From Aplectana chamaeleonis (taxonomy: Eukaryota > Nematoda > Chromadorea > Rhabditida > Cosmocercidae): 64,000 nucleotides of DNA. The stretch spans positions 107,268-171,267 of the forward strand of contig JAPDOI010001514.1 in NCBI GenBank assembly GCA_029168955.1, read 5' to 3'. Shown here piece after piece: positions 31,001 to 42,055 of this stretch (positions within the stretch are counted from its first letter, which is position 1; every line of letters begins with the position of its first letter). The notes under the pieces are model-generated. The model did not search any database. It was not told the DNA's origin and saw only the letters and a program-made list of their open reading frames with translations. Made by a program: the position numbers and the translations under genes.

Positions 31001-33837
31001 AATGAGGAGCTCTCACCTATAGCCCTTACATACACCTAAGAATGACTACAGCTGTTTTAGGTTGATCTATACTTTCCTATCATGTCTTCTCTCGAGTTCA
31101 TCTGTTACGTGGGCTGGATGAAGGTGGCTATGGAACTGCTCAACCCATTTGGTGAAGATGACGATGACTTCGACTGCAACTTTCTTCTGGATCGAAACCT
31201 CACTGTGAGTGTACGCGTTCATAGCACAGCTTTGCGTCAGGTGAGATGGTTTTAGTATTTGCGGCGTTTGCTGTGACTGCGAATTATTTGGCACTGTCAT
31301 AGGCGCCAGCTATACTCGCGCAGGACGTTTCGGAAACCACAATACCATTGCCACTTCTGGGCACCTACACTATGTATGCCGGTGCATCTCAAAAAGGATC
31401 GTTGTACGGAGAAAAACGGTCGAGAAAGCCGCGCCGCGCTGCTACAATCTGTAAACCCGAATCAGCCATTGAAGATCTCAAAGACGCAGAGAGCCTCCCT
31501 CTGGTGCGATTAATCACCCAGCATTCAGTATAGCGCCTCGTTGAAATAAGGTAGACCTTCCCGTGCACTCTAGCAGTGACGAAGTGGCTGTGCAAAGGAT
31601 CCATTGCAAGCGTGATGATGAGCTGCATGGTTGTCAAGTTCTATGTGAGTAGGGATCCATGAACACAAATGCCGTCGCACCTTATAATTGGTCCCAGATG
31701 TTTGCGTATGAGTATTGCAAAAATAACACAAATAGAAGGACCAAGCTGCAGTAATAGTGGGAATGAAGTGCAGAGTGAGCACAGCAAGGAATATGGCAAC
31801 TGTATGTGTGGACATTCAGATATCGCTGACAGCTGTTGATGACGCTTTCGACGACGTTCCTGAGGTGAAGCCGGATATGTTCTGGGAGGACACGGTCTCG
31901 CCTTTGTATTCTCAGGAGACTGCTAACAAAAATGTCAATTTCTACGTGGGGAGTGCGAACAAGTCTGAGTAAGTTTGCAGATGAGCACAGCCTATTCCGC
32001 TCATCTCCCTCAACTCTAACCAGATCGCCTAATGCATAGCTTTCAGGCTTCCTGAATGTGTAACTGAAATTATGATGGTGCCGCATCCGTTGAATGAGAA
32101 GTTCGACCATTACATCCAGAAACCGACTCGTCGTCGTCGTACCAGCCTCGTCTCCGTTGTCAGAACACCAAACACAAGGTGTGTATTTAGGAAGTGTGGA
32201 CTTCGGCGCCTACTCTTCCTATCTTTATTACCCATAAAGACGTCGGCGATTCACAATCTTGTGCAGGCGCTAATGGAAAAACCACAGAAGTCCGGGAAAT
32301 TTCACAGTCCCTGAGTTCTTTTTGAAAAAAAAGTCACCAGACAAATGTAAACCGATTTCTGTTACTAAGGTTTTATAGAGAATGTACAGAAGCATAAGAT
32401 CCACTTGGTGTTCTGAAACTTTTGCTTCCTTCGTGTAACGCAAGCAGGTAATGTCAAACCGTCTTGGCCGAGGCACCGATTTCTTGAAAGCCTTTGAGTT
32501 TTCACTCGAACTTGAATTGTCCGGAGTTTATTGAAAAGTCCATGTCGAAGAAACGTGTAAGATTCCGTCCAAAGCAGCTTCTTACGCATAGGCTTTGATG
32601 TACATATTTCTGTTTTTTTTTTTCGCTCATTTTTCCAACATTGTTGTTGTAATGAGCCTCTGGCTTTTTAATTGCTGGTGGAAGCTTGACAACTATCCTT
32701 TTAGTAGACGCTGCTTCTCAGATCAAACAGATACTTGTTGGAAGGAAAATTTCTGTCAAGCCAGATGCAGCTGTTGATTGGGCCCTAGTTGTACTCTGGA
32801 AACTGCGGAAATGATATAGCTACTCCTAACATCAAACTACTACAGAGAAGCAAGCACCTAAAAAGGAACAGCTGTAAGAAGCGGCGAAATGCTGCAGGAA
32901 GCAGAGCGAGTAATGCTGCAAGGCATGCTGTTCGCTGCGGGACCAACCGGCTGCAAATTTGCCAAGTCCTTTCAGCTGGGACGCTTCCTATACGCAGACT
33001 TTGTTTTATAAAAAGTATCTCCTCAGCATGCGTTAGCTCTTCATGATACATGTCTTCTCATCTTTTCGTTGCGTTATGGACTCGTCCTCATACTTGTTCC
33101 TGGAAGGAATTTTTCTGTGATGGAACTCTGTTTTGAGCCCGCTACAACTTTTCGCTAGGAATTTGAAGTTCCACAATGTGTTCATGTGGGGCATGTTTAT
33201 TCTGCCGAAGTGTAGCTAGGGTCTAATTAAGCTGCAGCTGCGAGAGGAGTTGACTGCCTAGCTTGGAGGATGAAGCCATGTTTGGTCAACAAGATCTTTA
33301 CAGTGATATCGCTGCCTCTGGAGGAAGAAGCTATGCATCCTCTTTGTTGGGTCCAATGCACACGCTACAGAGATTGCCATCACCATCATTGTAAGTTTCG
33401 AACGAATCACATTACCACAATAGCAGAATATGTGTTGTGATTAAATTTGTGCTTACATTCATACTTCGGTCGGATAAATGTCTGCAGTTTTCTCTTACAG
33501 AGGAGCAGAAGAAGCATTCTATACAAATACCAAACCTCGTGCATCTACAGACGTTGGAGATGCTCAACAAAGGAATGCATCGTATTTGAATCCAACCTTT
33601 GTCGTTGAAACAGGTAAACGCTCTAACTGTATAGATATCGATCTCTGAAAACACTGTTGATTTCCAAAAATGAGTTGTCCTCAGACTGTGAACAGTCGTC
33701 AGTGCCAAATGTGCCAAATGGAGAAGCAACGAGGAGTGCACATCTGCACGTCGGTGAGTTGAAAACTTCTATATCTAATCTTCTGTGGATTTCAAATAGG
33801 AAACAACGAACTTCTCATTCTTTCAAATCGCTTGTAG
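25031..33837 (+). CDS. Bestrophin family calcium-activated anion channel, complete 12-exon gene
   Basis: Bestrophins form pentameric chloride/bicarbonate channels gated by cytosolic calcium. Exons by eye: 25031-25209, 27599-27733, 28365-28439, 28531-28622, 30458-30837, 31061-31204, 31820-31968, 32047-32178, 33262-33390, 33501-33613, 33685-33753, 33800-33837; sum 1635 nt, 544 residues, TAG stop, every phase consistent. Seen: N-terminal RWRGSVWRAVYVE, pore-neck motif IPMNFMLGFF, VRYCVASQCLVFRD, RRRFPTLETMV, YDWVPLPVMYPQ, and the calcium clasp NPFGEDDDDF. Four membrane helices are expected from the family. The tail after exon 8 (RRRRTSLVSVV onward, ending NNELLILSNRL) is variable in the family; those exons rest on splice phase and are less certain. 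ATG chosen because the next residues YNYHYDMATSKA fit the family N-terminus and an acceptor lies 9 nt upstream. Confidence 0.92.
26210..26363 (+). repeat. Dispersed repeat, partner at 44278-44433
   Basis: Shares gaccgaccgctccgctgctt and ctgttatattttg with the partner in the same orientation, colinear over about 150 bp. Confidence 0.75.
26775..27350. mobile_element. Foldback element in bestrophin intron 1
   Basis: gcgatgcgtgagg..gatcaatcg (from about 26779) pairs with cgattgatcgat..cctcacgcatccc (to about 27346), and gaaatcgattgtttcg pairs with acaatcgattccc. Confidence 0.65.
28952..29435. mobile_element. TTAA-ended MITE-like element in bestrophin intron 4
   Basis: Begins ttaaagcacagtccaacctc and ends gcttggactgtgcctttaa. 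Interior resembles 9036-9517 and 53566-54051. Confidence 0.8.
29497..29903. mobile_element. TTAA-ended element, ggcaaggtccgg type
   Basis: Begins ttaaaggcaaggtccggtca and ends cccggaccctgccttcaa. The interior is unlike the other elements. Its right end directly abuts the next element. Confidence 0.75.
29900..30395. mobile_element. TTAA-ended element, gtgttcacgat type
   Basis: Begins tcaaaggtagtgttcacgat and ends atcgtgaacactgcctttaa. Its last 375 bp match window positions 1-379 in direct orientation. Confidence 0.8.
31061..31204 (+). CDS. Bestrophin exon carrying the calcium clasp
   Basis: 48 codons in phase 0: VDLYFPIMSSLEF, YVGWMKVAMELLNPFGEDDD and DFDCNFLLDRNLT. The run of acidic residues after NPFG is the calcium-binding clasp that gates bestrophins; GW-KVA precedes it as in the family. 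Confidence 0.95.
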
Positions 33838-35992
33838 GAAGGGAATTTTTTCGTACCCCGAAAAATACATACCCTTGAGGCATTTCCCTCCCAACTTCTA
33901 TTAGAACGGAACCCTACTCGTTTTGCAACATTAGCTGGGAGTCCGATTGTGTACCTGCACTTTTTATCGCATCTTATTACGCGATACTTAATTTTTTGGC
34001 AAAAACTGATAGCACGCCTAGTGACCGAGGATCAATTCTGCTTTAAGAAAATATATGTAAGTCGTAGATTGCTCCTATGTAACACTGTAAAGCGCCATAG
34101 ATTCTATGACTTAACACGACATTCTCGCCTTCGTATTTCATTCATCCACTCCTCGAAAAGACCATTGAATTAATGGCAGTTCGTCAAATCAGCGATGGTA
34201 ATTTGATAAACCATTGCACTCTATGGAAAAATACCATTACCCGGTGACCCTTCAAAACCTCGATTGGGTGTTTATTCCAAGTTTTTTTCTCAGAATTTTC
34301 TGAATAACTTCTAACAACTCGCTGCTGTTTCCAGGGACAGCCAGGGACCACGTCTATCGATCGAAGTCATTTAATCATAGCTGAGAACCAACCGATGAAT
34401 TATCTCCTTTCATAGTCTTGGAACAACCGCAGTCGATCAGCTGACCGCTGATACTTTTACCCAATCAATGACCTTGCTTGTGTTCGGCACTTTTAAAGTA
34501 CGAAATGGGTAGATTGCTTCCGCAAAGAAATTCTATCTAGTAGCAGGTGATCGATAAAAAATCAAACTTGTTTCTCAGCCACTACACACTTCCCCTTCCA
34601 TCATTTCTTCGGGTTGTACTGTCATCATGCGATGCTGATTATGTTTAATTCGTTCTGACGCCACATTCTCACTTTTCAGCCTTGGTGTCTGTAAATGTTT
34701 TCATTGTTATGATGTCAGTCCTATTGTTTTCATCTCTGCATTAGTGTGGTTCAACTCATTTGTTTCTTTTTGCCTCTGTCGTTCTCGGTGTGAATGTATT
34801 TATGAATGCTTGTACTTGAAGAAACTTGCGCACTTTTTCTGCGTTTGTACCTCAGATTTTGAGTGCAAGTCATCATATTATTATCTCTTCATTGTGGAGG
34901 CCAAAAATTTTATTGCCTTTTTTCCTGTTCGGTTGTGTACTTTTTGCTTACCTAGTGCAATGAACGGCGCTATAAATGTTCCGCGTGAGACCTACGGCTA
35001 GCGGAAGCCTATTCCTGCAGCTTCAGCTCTCCAAGAAAGCCATACAATATTTGAAGGCATCGTAGCTTCTGGAAAAACACCGTTTTTTGGGGTTTTATTC
35101 GCTGACTGGGTAAAAAAACCTACGCACAATAATGCGCTGGTGACCCAGCAAACTCTATCAACGTCCTTTAGAAACGCAGATAGAGTCTGTTGGGTAACCA
35201 ACACATTATTATGAAGATATACGAGGTCGAATGCCTCGAACCTTGTCAAAAAAACCGGTGCTCCGATCAAAAGGATCAACAAATTGTATAGCACGAATCA
35301 GTGAAACCTGATGAAATATATACATTGGTTAAGTGATAACATGACGATTTCTAGCGATCAACTCTTCCTTTCTCAAAAGTCGATTCATAAAATTTCAGTT
35401 AAAAAAACAGTCTTCAGCGATTTTTTCTCGACTTTTTCAACGTACCTGTTATACAGGTAACAAGAGCTTCCATCATATATGGAAAACTCTGAAACCAAAT
35501 CCATCGTAAACAGTGCGTCTAACTGAATGTTTATATTTATGTAAACCAAAGTGGTACAGAAAGGCGCCATAAGCACCGAATCCATGGGAAATAATGGCTA
35601 CACCTCTTTGAACAAATTTAAGATTTAATAGGCTTTTAACCGCGAGTTTTATATGGTTCCGTGAAGCCCCCTCATGCCTGGATGATAGTCCGACGTACTC
35701 CTCTTTAGGATAGGTCGTCCGTAGTCTCACCTGAGTCGTTTGTAGGCCCAACTGGGTCGTCAAGGTGCCAGCATAGGCCGCGTTCTACCGCCGCAATGGT
35801 GTTGATGGTATCATAGATACAACTTCGATAGGGAAAAGGTAGGGGAGGGGCTACGAACGACCCAGGACGGCCTATTGGAATACAATTTTCTGTCCTGCTC
35901 TGTATGTTCCACATGTGTGTCGACCGAGTGGGGGAAGTGGGACTACGGACGTCTTAGGAGGGGGGGGGGGGCTACGGATGACCCACGACGGC
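33838..35992 (+). other. Intergenic, no gene recognised
   Basis: Open frames up to 98 codons lack motifs. A hairpin lies at about 35127-35210 (ctggtgacccagcaaact..tctat against agatagagtctgttgggtaacc). 35700-35990 carries repeated gggtcgtc/gacgaccc words and a G12 run at about 35960-35971, related to words near 39100-39240. Confidence 0.5.
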
Positions 35993-36448
35993 TCAAAGGC
36001 AGCATACACGCTCGTAAACGTGATTGAGATAACTACGAAAATAGAATGGTACGGTCCAGATTACAACGCCTACGCATTCTGAAGTGCCAAAAACGACCCA
36101 CAATGCCGCTACGTGTTGGCCCCGCCCTGTATTTTCACGTCCCCTGTATTTGCCCTTTTCCTGCAACTCAAGGCTGCTGGGTCATATTCACCGCCGGTAC
36201 TGTTGGTAGATTGCCTAACAAGTAAACCACACATGTCACTGACGGCGAAGATGGCTCAGCAACCCTGCGTTGGAGGAAAAAGGCAAATACAGGGGGCGTG
36301 AAAATTCAGGGCGGAATCAACTTCTAACTTATGTAGCGGCATTGTGGGTCGTTTTTGACACTTCAAAATGCGTAGGCAATATGTTGTAAGCCATGCGGTT
36401 CGATTCACGTAGATATCTCAACCAGGTTTACGTGTATGCTGCCTTTAA
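35993..36448. mobile_element. TTAA-ended foldback, ggcagcatacacg type
   Basis: Begins tcaaaggcagcatacacgct and ends acgtgtatgctgcctttaa. Arms pair along most of the length (gtattttcacgtcccctgta against tacagggggcgtgaaaat; cgacccacaatgccgc against gcggcattgtgggtcg). Confidence 0.85.
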
Positions 36449-36834
36449 CAAAAGACGATATTTCGTCCTTATTTTTTATTTGTTTATTTATTAGCATGCA
36501 CGCTAAGGTGCGTAGAAAAAAAGAACCGTACATACGAAAACAAATCAGCCATTTGCAGTAACCACAAGGAATCAAACGAAAAGTGGAGGCACTTCATTAT
36601 TGACATCTAAAAAGCTCATTGTACCCTTTCTAATGAAGGAGTTGCACTCTCAAATCTATTTCGACACAGCATTGTGAAATGAATGATATATACGACCACA
36701 AGGGAAAAAATCAGGTGGATGACGCTAGGAAGACGCCATTTACAAGAGCACTAGGGCATTTATGTAAACTCTGACACCAAGTTTTCGAATGTTAGGCATT
36801 CCCTACCCTTAACAACTTAGCTTCAAAGCCACCA

Positions 36835-37275
36835 ACCCCAAATAGTCGCGAAATAGCCGCGAAATAATGCTCACCGCGAAATAGCCGAGAAACAGCCGCT
36901 AAATAATGCTCGCCGCAAAATAGCCGCCAAATGATGCTGGCCGCGAAATAGCCGAGAAATAATGCTATCCAGGTAGATATACGGAGCATTCTAGAGGCAT
37001 GATACAGATTTCAGCACCTCCGTCGGTTCAATTACCCAAGTATGAGGTGCTTGGACCTCGTTCAGCCTCTGAAGGCCCCGCCCAACAGCTTGCGGCCCCA
37101 GATGGTGGCTCGGCGAGCCCTCTACGGTTGCGTTTTGGTCAATTCTGTTTACTTCTAGATATTTCTCGGTTAGATCTCGGCTATTTCTCGGCTACTTCTT
37201 GTCCGTTTCGCGAAAAGCCGAGAAATAGCCGGGAAAGAGCCCGCCAGGAGCCGCTGCGGAGCCTGGTGGGCTATT
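36835..37275. repeat. gaaatagccg repeats in inverted arrangement
   Basis: 36840-36965 holds about nine copies of cgaaatagccg/aaataatgctc with 18-30-bp spacing; 37150-37275 holds related ctatttctcgg and gaaatagccggg words in opposite orientation. It sits inside the presumed 3' part of the retrotransposon remnant. Confidence 0.6.
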
Positions 37276-38701
37276 TTCCGCCTCTTTCGCGGCCAATACT
37301 CTCAGAGGAGGAACCTCCATTCTTTTCATAAAACAACAGCTACAACAACACAAGAACACAACATGAACCAAGGCAGCTCGGCATCGTAGCCTAGCACAAG
37401 ATCATATAAAGCCACTTCCCATCCAACAATATAGCTTTGCCAAGTTTTCGTTATGATTACAACAGACCACTACAAGTCCTGGATTCTGAGAACTGAAAGT
37501 AGATCTATCCTTTTCAGCCTGCTACAGAAAACTTTTTTATCAGTTAACTCTAGAAAGCTAGAAGGTAGCAATTCTAGCCATCTAGCACACCTATAGAATA
37601 AGTAGTTTAAGACTTTAGACTGGCTCTTTTTGTTGACTTTAGAATTTTGTAATGAAAATAAACCAGTGCGTTCCCTACAAGGCCGAAATATTCAGTACTT
37701 GCTGAGTTTGAGCCTGACCTCACATTTAAGAACTTTGGAACAGAAAACTAAATCATTGAAGACGCGTCGATAAAGGAGACTTTTCAGACTAAATTGTTTC
37801 TTTCTTTCTTCATAACTTGGCATGGCCTAATGGTAGTCGGGATTCGAAAAGCATCGACATCAAGATCCTTTTGAAAGTCTGTTGCACTTTTTCAAGCTTC
37901 CTTTGAAGTTTTCTTGTATGGAGACTCCAAATTTCTGAACGGTATTCTAAAACTGGTATAACATATGCTTTGTAGAGCTTGATTAGAATACAGAAGTCTG
38001 CATTTTTTATGTTTCTACAAATTCTAAACATGACTGAAGAAACCTTTCAAACGATCGTGTTTACATGTGTTTCAAAATTCAAGCTGGAGTTGACTATAAT
38101 TCCCAAATCGTGAACCTCTTGCGAGTCGTTAATGCTGAGATCGTTCAAACTGTATTCTGGAGCAGCGACATTACCAATGTGCGACAATGAAGTTTTGGAC
38201 AAATTGACAGGTATCTCCCAAACAGAAGCTCAATCCACAATATTCGCTATGGACTGAGGCAGAGCTAGAGGGACCTCTGTCTGAGTCTGATCATTATAAG
38301 TACCGTATACCTTGATGTCGTCAGCATATATCTGCACCTTAATTGAGGGATGTGTTGGCAGGTCATGTGTATAAATAAGTAACAAAAGAGGAGACAAACG
38401 AATCCTTGAGGCACACCACTGGTGCAAGGGCAACGCGATGAAAAGGAGTTCTCCACCTTAACCCACATATGTCTGTCTTCCAAATACGATCTGAGCCGAT
38501 CAAGCTACGGACCAACGACACCAAGATTACGTAGCTTAACGAGCAATTTTTCATTTTCATCAAAAGCCTTCAATAAATCAAAGTAGATATTATCAATGAA
38601 TTTCCCCTTGTTGATACCCGAATACCAATCAAAAACGCAGTCTACAAGCTCAGTGACGGTGAATGCACCAGCAGTGAAACCGTGTTGTTCAAAAGGAATA
38701 C

Positions 38702-38979
38702 TGTGCTTCTCTGGGCCGAATTCCGGTCTGCAATTGCTTCTCGACACGCTTTGCGGCCACGCGCTTTTGAGTCGGGAGAGTTTCCAGTGCAGCAGCCGCC
38801 GACCTGTTGGCTCTAGATTGGTTTTGGAAACTGGAAACTGAATAAAATTGAAGAAAACCGTATCAAAAAGCCACATCGAGTTGGCTTTGGCGTTGGAGGC
38901 TCTACTGATTCGAGCGCGTGCGGTCGCAAAGCGTGTCGAGACGCAATTGTGGACCGGAATTTCGCTCAGAGAAGCACAG
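38702..38979. mobile_element. Palindromic MITE-like element inserted in the RT remnant
   Basis: Starts tgtgcttctctgggccgaat and ends ttcgctcagagaagcaca. Internal arms share cgacacgctttgcgg and ccgcaaagcgtgtcg-type blocks. It separates RT motif NxRPxSI from the GFTxG motif. Confidence 0.8.
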
Positions 38980-39279
38980 TGAAATCTGTTTCAATCACGA
39001 AAGATGCCAGCTTATCGCGAATCAGTCTTTCCATTATTTTCACAGTAGTCGGCGTAATGCTAAGGGGTCGAAAAGCAGAAAGGCGATTAGATTGCGGAGG
39101 GGTGGGACTAAGTGGGATTACAAACGACCTAGGAGGGACTTCGGACGACCCAAGACGGCCAAGAAGAGGCAAAATTTCCGTACTCGTTTTGGGTGCTTCA
39201 CTTACATATCGCCAAGGTGGGACTAGGACTATCGTCCAACTAATACGGGAGCCAGACTACAATTTTGCCCCTTGGAATC

Positions 39280-39835
39280 TCACAACGGAACTACGTTTTG
39301 TCAGCCTGGCTATCCCGGATGGAATGTACTTTTCTAGAACCATTTAAGGAGTAGAATTTGAATATGGCCTTTGCAGCTGCCTAAAGCCACTCTGAAAAAA
39401 GTCATAGGTATTTTTTATCAGATTTACGCACTTATTGTACCTTCCAAAACGCGCAGCATTAGTCCATCTGAGCAAAATTTTGGTGAAGCCACATTTGCCA
39501 AACTTTGCACAGACTGTTAGCGTTTTGAACTTCAACGAATTTTCGATTGAGAGTTTATTTTTACAACGAATTTTCCAATGGGCGTTTGTTTATACCAATA
39601 GGAGGGCTCTGAAACTCTGAAATCGTTCTAGAAAAATGTCCTAGACTTGACTCAAAATTCTCCTAGGTGGGTTATTTGGGGCGTCGATCACGGATCTAGA
39701 GTTTAATTGTCGATTTTCCGAAGTTTTCGACTTGATTCGTCCAAAGCTCTTCTTTGAGGGAAAATTTAATGGCAAATCGCGACTTTTAACGATTCGCGGA
39801 GTGCTAGGATAGGTATGGCTCAAATTGGGTTTGTG
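39280..39835 (+). repeat. 5' half of the 16.6-kb dispersed repeat family
   Basis: Aligns by eye with 16590-17150: catttaaggagtagaattt, gcagctgcctaaagccactc, gatttacgcacttattgt, then gtcgattttccg..ttcgacttgattcg and ggagtgctaggataggtatg. Contains stops throughout. Confidence 0.7.
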
Positions 39836-40225
39836 AGACGTTTTGGTCGATGGGCTGGAGCGCAGAGACAAGACTCCGCGGCAGACTCAGGGGCGGAAAA
39901 TCGTCCGACACGTCTCATCCTTAGCGTTGGGTGTTTCGACCCGTACCTGGGCATCGTACAAAGAATGTTTGCGTTTTTATGGAATTTGCCTGGTCATTGA
40001 GACATCAGATAATGCTCCGCTTCTTTCAAACACTTCTCGAGTTGCCGATGAGTATACAGAGGACTGAAATAGGATGGAATATGCTTTGAATGAGACGGAA
40101 TTAATCCAGGGTAAAAGCTACTGAATAATGCTGAATAATGAACAGAATCATTGTGTCAGCGTATAATTAAACCATTTTTTTTATTCAAAGCTGTGCTATT
40201 TGGTTGTAAAACTGTCAAGGTTGTC

Positions 40226-40692
40226 CTAAACGCAGTGTTCACAAAGAGTTACACGTTTTTCGGCCCAAACGTAAGCTTTAAGTCCTTCTAAGAGGATTAA
40301 GAACGGAAGTGCGACGAAAAACGGCCGGTAAGTGGGTGAAAATCTCGTGGGCCAGCCAACCCATTGAGCCACTCCGTCCACGTCCTATAACAGTTCCACT
40401 GAATTCGTGGTTAAATGAACGATGGTTTCCGATCGAAGGCCTCGTTCTTCCCTTCATTCTCAACGGCTCTCTTTACTCAGGTCGGCTCGCACACATCGGC
40501 TGCAACAAACGGGAGTTCCAAGCCTCGGACAACTCGTACACAATGCTTCCCTAGGTGAATTTTGAGTGGCCATAACTCCGTTTCCAGGGGGTCTTGTACG
40601 ATTCCAGGGACATCATTGAAATCAGCGTGGGACCGTTTTCAAGATAGGCGAAAAAACAGAAAAACGACTTTTATCGCGAACACTGCCTTTAC
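40226..40692. mobile_element. TTAA-type element, diverged ends
   Basis: Left end ctaaacgcagtgttcacaa, right end cgcgaacactgcctttac. Interior gaacggaagtgcgacgaaaa matches 52230; the right half (tcggctcgcacacatcggct, ccataactccgtttccag) matches 18272-18765. Confidence 0.65.
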
Positions 40693-41187
40693 ATTCTCTG
40701 CGCATTGTAAGCAGATTTACTGACAGACATAGGACGTCTTCATATGTTTAACTGAGAAGCCAGCCTTCAGAAGGACACTTCGCGTGACGTAGAACGCTCA
40801 TATACTTCGATGTCTGCACCTATTGGGTAGGGAAGCAGCACGCTTGGAATTCTGGTATTACGGTAGGTCAACGTGCGTGCGAGAAAATTGAATGATAGGA
40901 AAAAATGAACGAGTCTCGTCGAAAATTCTCCAATACATACGAGAATGCTTACTGCATCACCTCAACACCAGGTAAGATTGGAAACGAGTCAAGTTGGAAG
41001 GCACCCCGTTTTGACCTATGACATTCCTTGAATTTTTCACTGCTACAGTTTTCCGCTCCGAAGTACCATTCTAAATGTGAAGATCTATATCTGCACCCAT
41101 GTAAGAAAAAAGAGAATAATTGCACGGTAAAGTCTGGTATCGCTAAACGAGGCAATCACCAAAATCCCCGGTGTTTCGATTTTCACA
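40693..41187 (+). other. Intergenic, nothing recognised
   Basis: About 500 bp with no repeat relation noticed and no coding motif on either strand. Confidence 0.5.
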
Positions 41188-41601
41188 TTAATGGCAGTGT
41201 CCACGATAAATCTCGTTCACGAGGTTAAAGTGTGAAATACTAAGTTGGCAGAGGCTGGAGGGATGGGGTCCAAGAAATCAGAAATCAATCAAAGCGGCTC
41301 TGAAAGTTATCCCGTTGTGCCTGCCTATCCCGGTCCGCCCCCCCCCACAGACTTTCGGACGAGCTCGCGGGGCCGCGTACGTGTTCAATGGCTAATTGCC
41401 AAGCAACTCCGTTGCGTTCAGCCTGATCGATCCGTTTTGGGGAAACTAGCAGGGCCAGTAAGCTCGTCCACGCCCTGAATGTTTGAAACCGTTATTTTAG
41501 CTTACTCCAAACGTTTTTCTTCACTGTTCCATCACTAATAGTTGCCACACGACCAACAAACACCATTTTTGGGTGATATTCATCGTGAACACTCCCTTTA
41601 A
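41188..41601. mobile_element. TTAA-ended element
   Basis: Begins ttaatggcagtgtccacgat and ends atcgtgaacactccctttaa. Confidence 0.7.
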
Positions 41602-42055
41602 TTAATGCTTTGAATGCAGCTTGTTGAAACTAGGTTCTCGAGTGACCCTAATGAGTACGGTATACTTTGTCGCTGTAATGAGCGACAGGCATGCAATCTA
41701 ACACAAATCGCGGCGGGACCCGCATCGGAGCAATAGCAACGGCCGTCGTAGAAATAGATGTCGCGTGTGCGTCGCAGCGACGTGTCGCGGAGGGCTGACA
41801 TACTGCAAATGTGCCATAGCCTGGTTCTACCACAGTCGCTGTCGCTGTGCAGTGCACTGCGACGGCGACAGATTTAAAGGGCGGGAGGCGGTCGCTGTCG
41901 CTGTGCAGAACGACGCGACCGTGTGTCGCAAAAGTATACCATACCCTTAACGGGCTAAAATTTAATTCAACCTACATTCCTCACCTGCTATAAAACCGCG
42001 AAGTACTCATAGAACTCTCAAAATAAATAGTTCAATCAATTTCAATGAGGGTAGA
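41602..42055 (+). other. Intergenic with gtcgctgtcgctgtgcag repeats
   Basis: 41835-41915 carries two copies of gtcgctgtcgctgtgcag and internal symmetry around cagtgcactgcgacgg. No gene recognised. Confidence 0.5.

Larger units (their letters stand above)
36465..39080 (-). mobile_element. Non-LTR retrotransposon remnant (CR1/Jockey-like reverse transcriptase), minus strand
   Basis: Read on the minus strand from about 39080: FRPLSITPTTVKIMERLIRD, then (after an insertion) HGFTAGAFTVTELVDCVFDW, YFDLLKAFD, VKLRNLGVVGP, TSGVPQG, LLLLIYTHDLP, QIYADDIKVYG and YKAYVIPVLEYRSEIWS down to about 37815. This is a different family from the two endonuclease-RT copies. Several frameshifts and stops make it a pseudogene. 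An A-rich stretch with aataaataaacaaata (minus strand, about 36470-36495) may be the 3' tail; the segment between 37815 and that point has no coding motif. Endonuclease domain not seen. Confidence 0.75.

Noticed and set aside
32700..33050. Candidate extra bestrophin exon(s) between 32178 and 33262
   Set aside because: An acceptor near 32705 exists, but the resulting frames stop early or are cysteine-rich without family resemblance, while joining 32178 directly to 33262 keeps phase through to the stop.
34744..35001. 85-codon cysteine- and phenylalanine-rich frame
   Set aside because: No signal peptide or cysteine pattern of a known family and no supporting exons.
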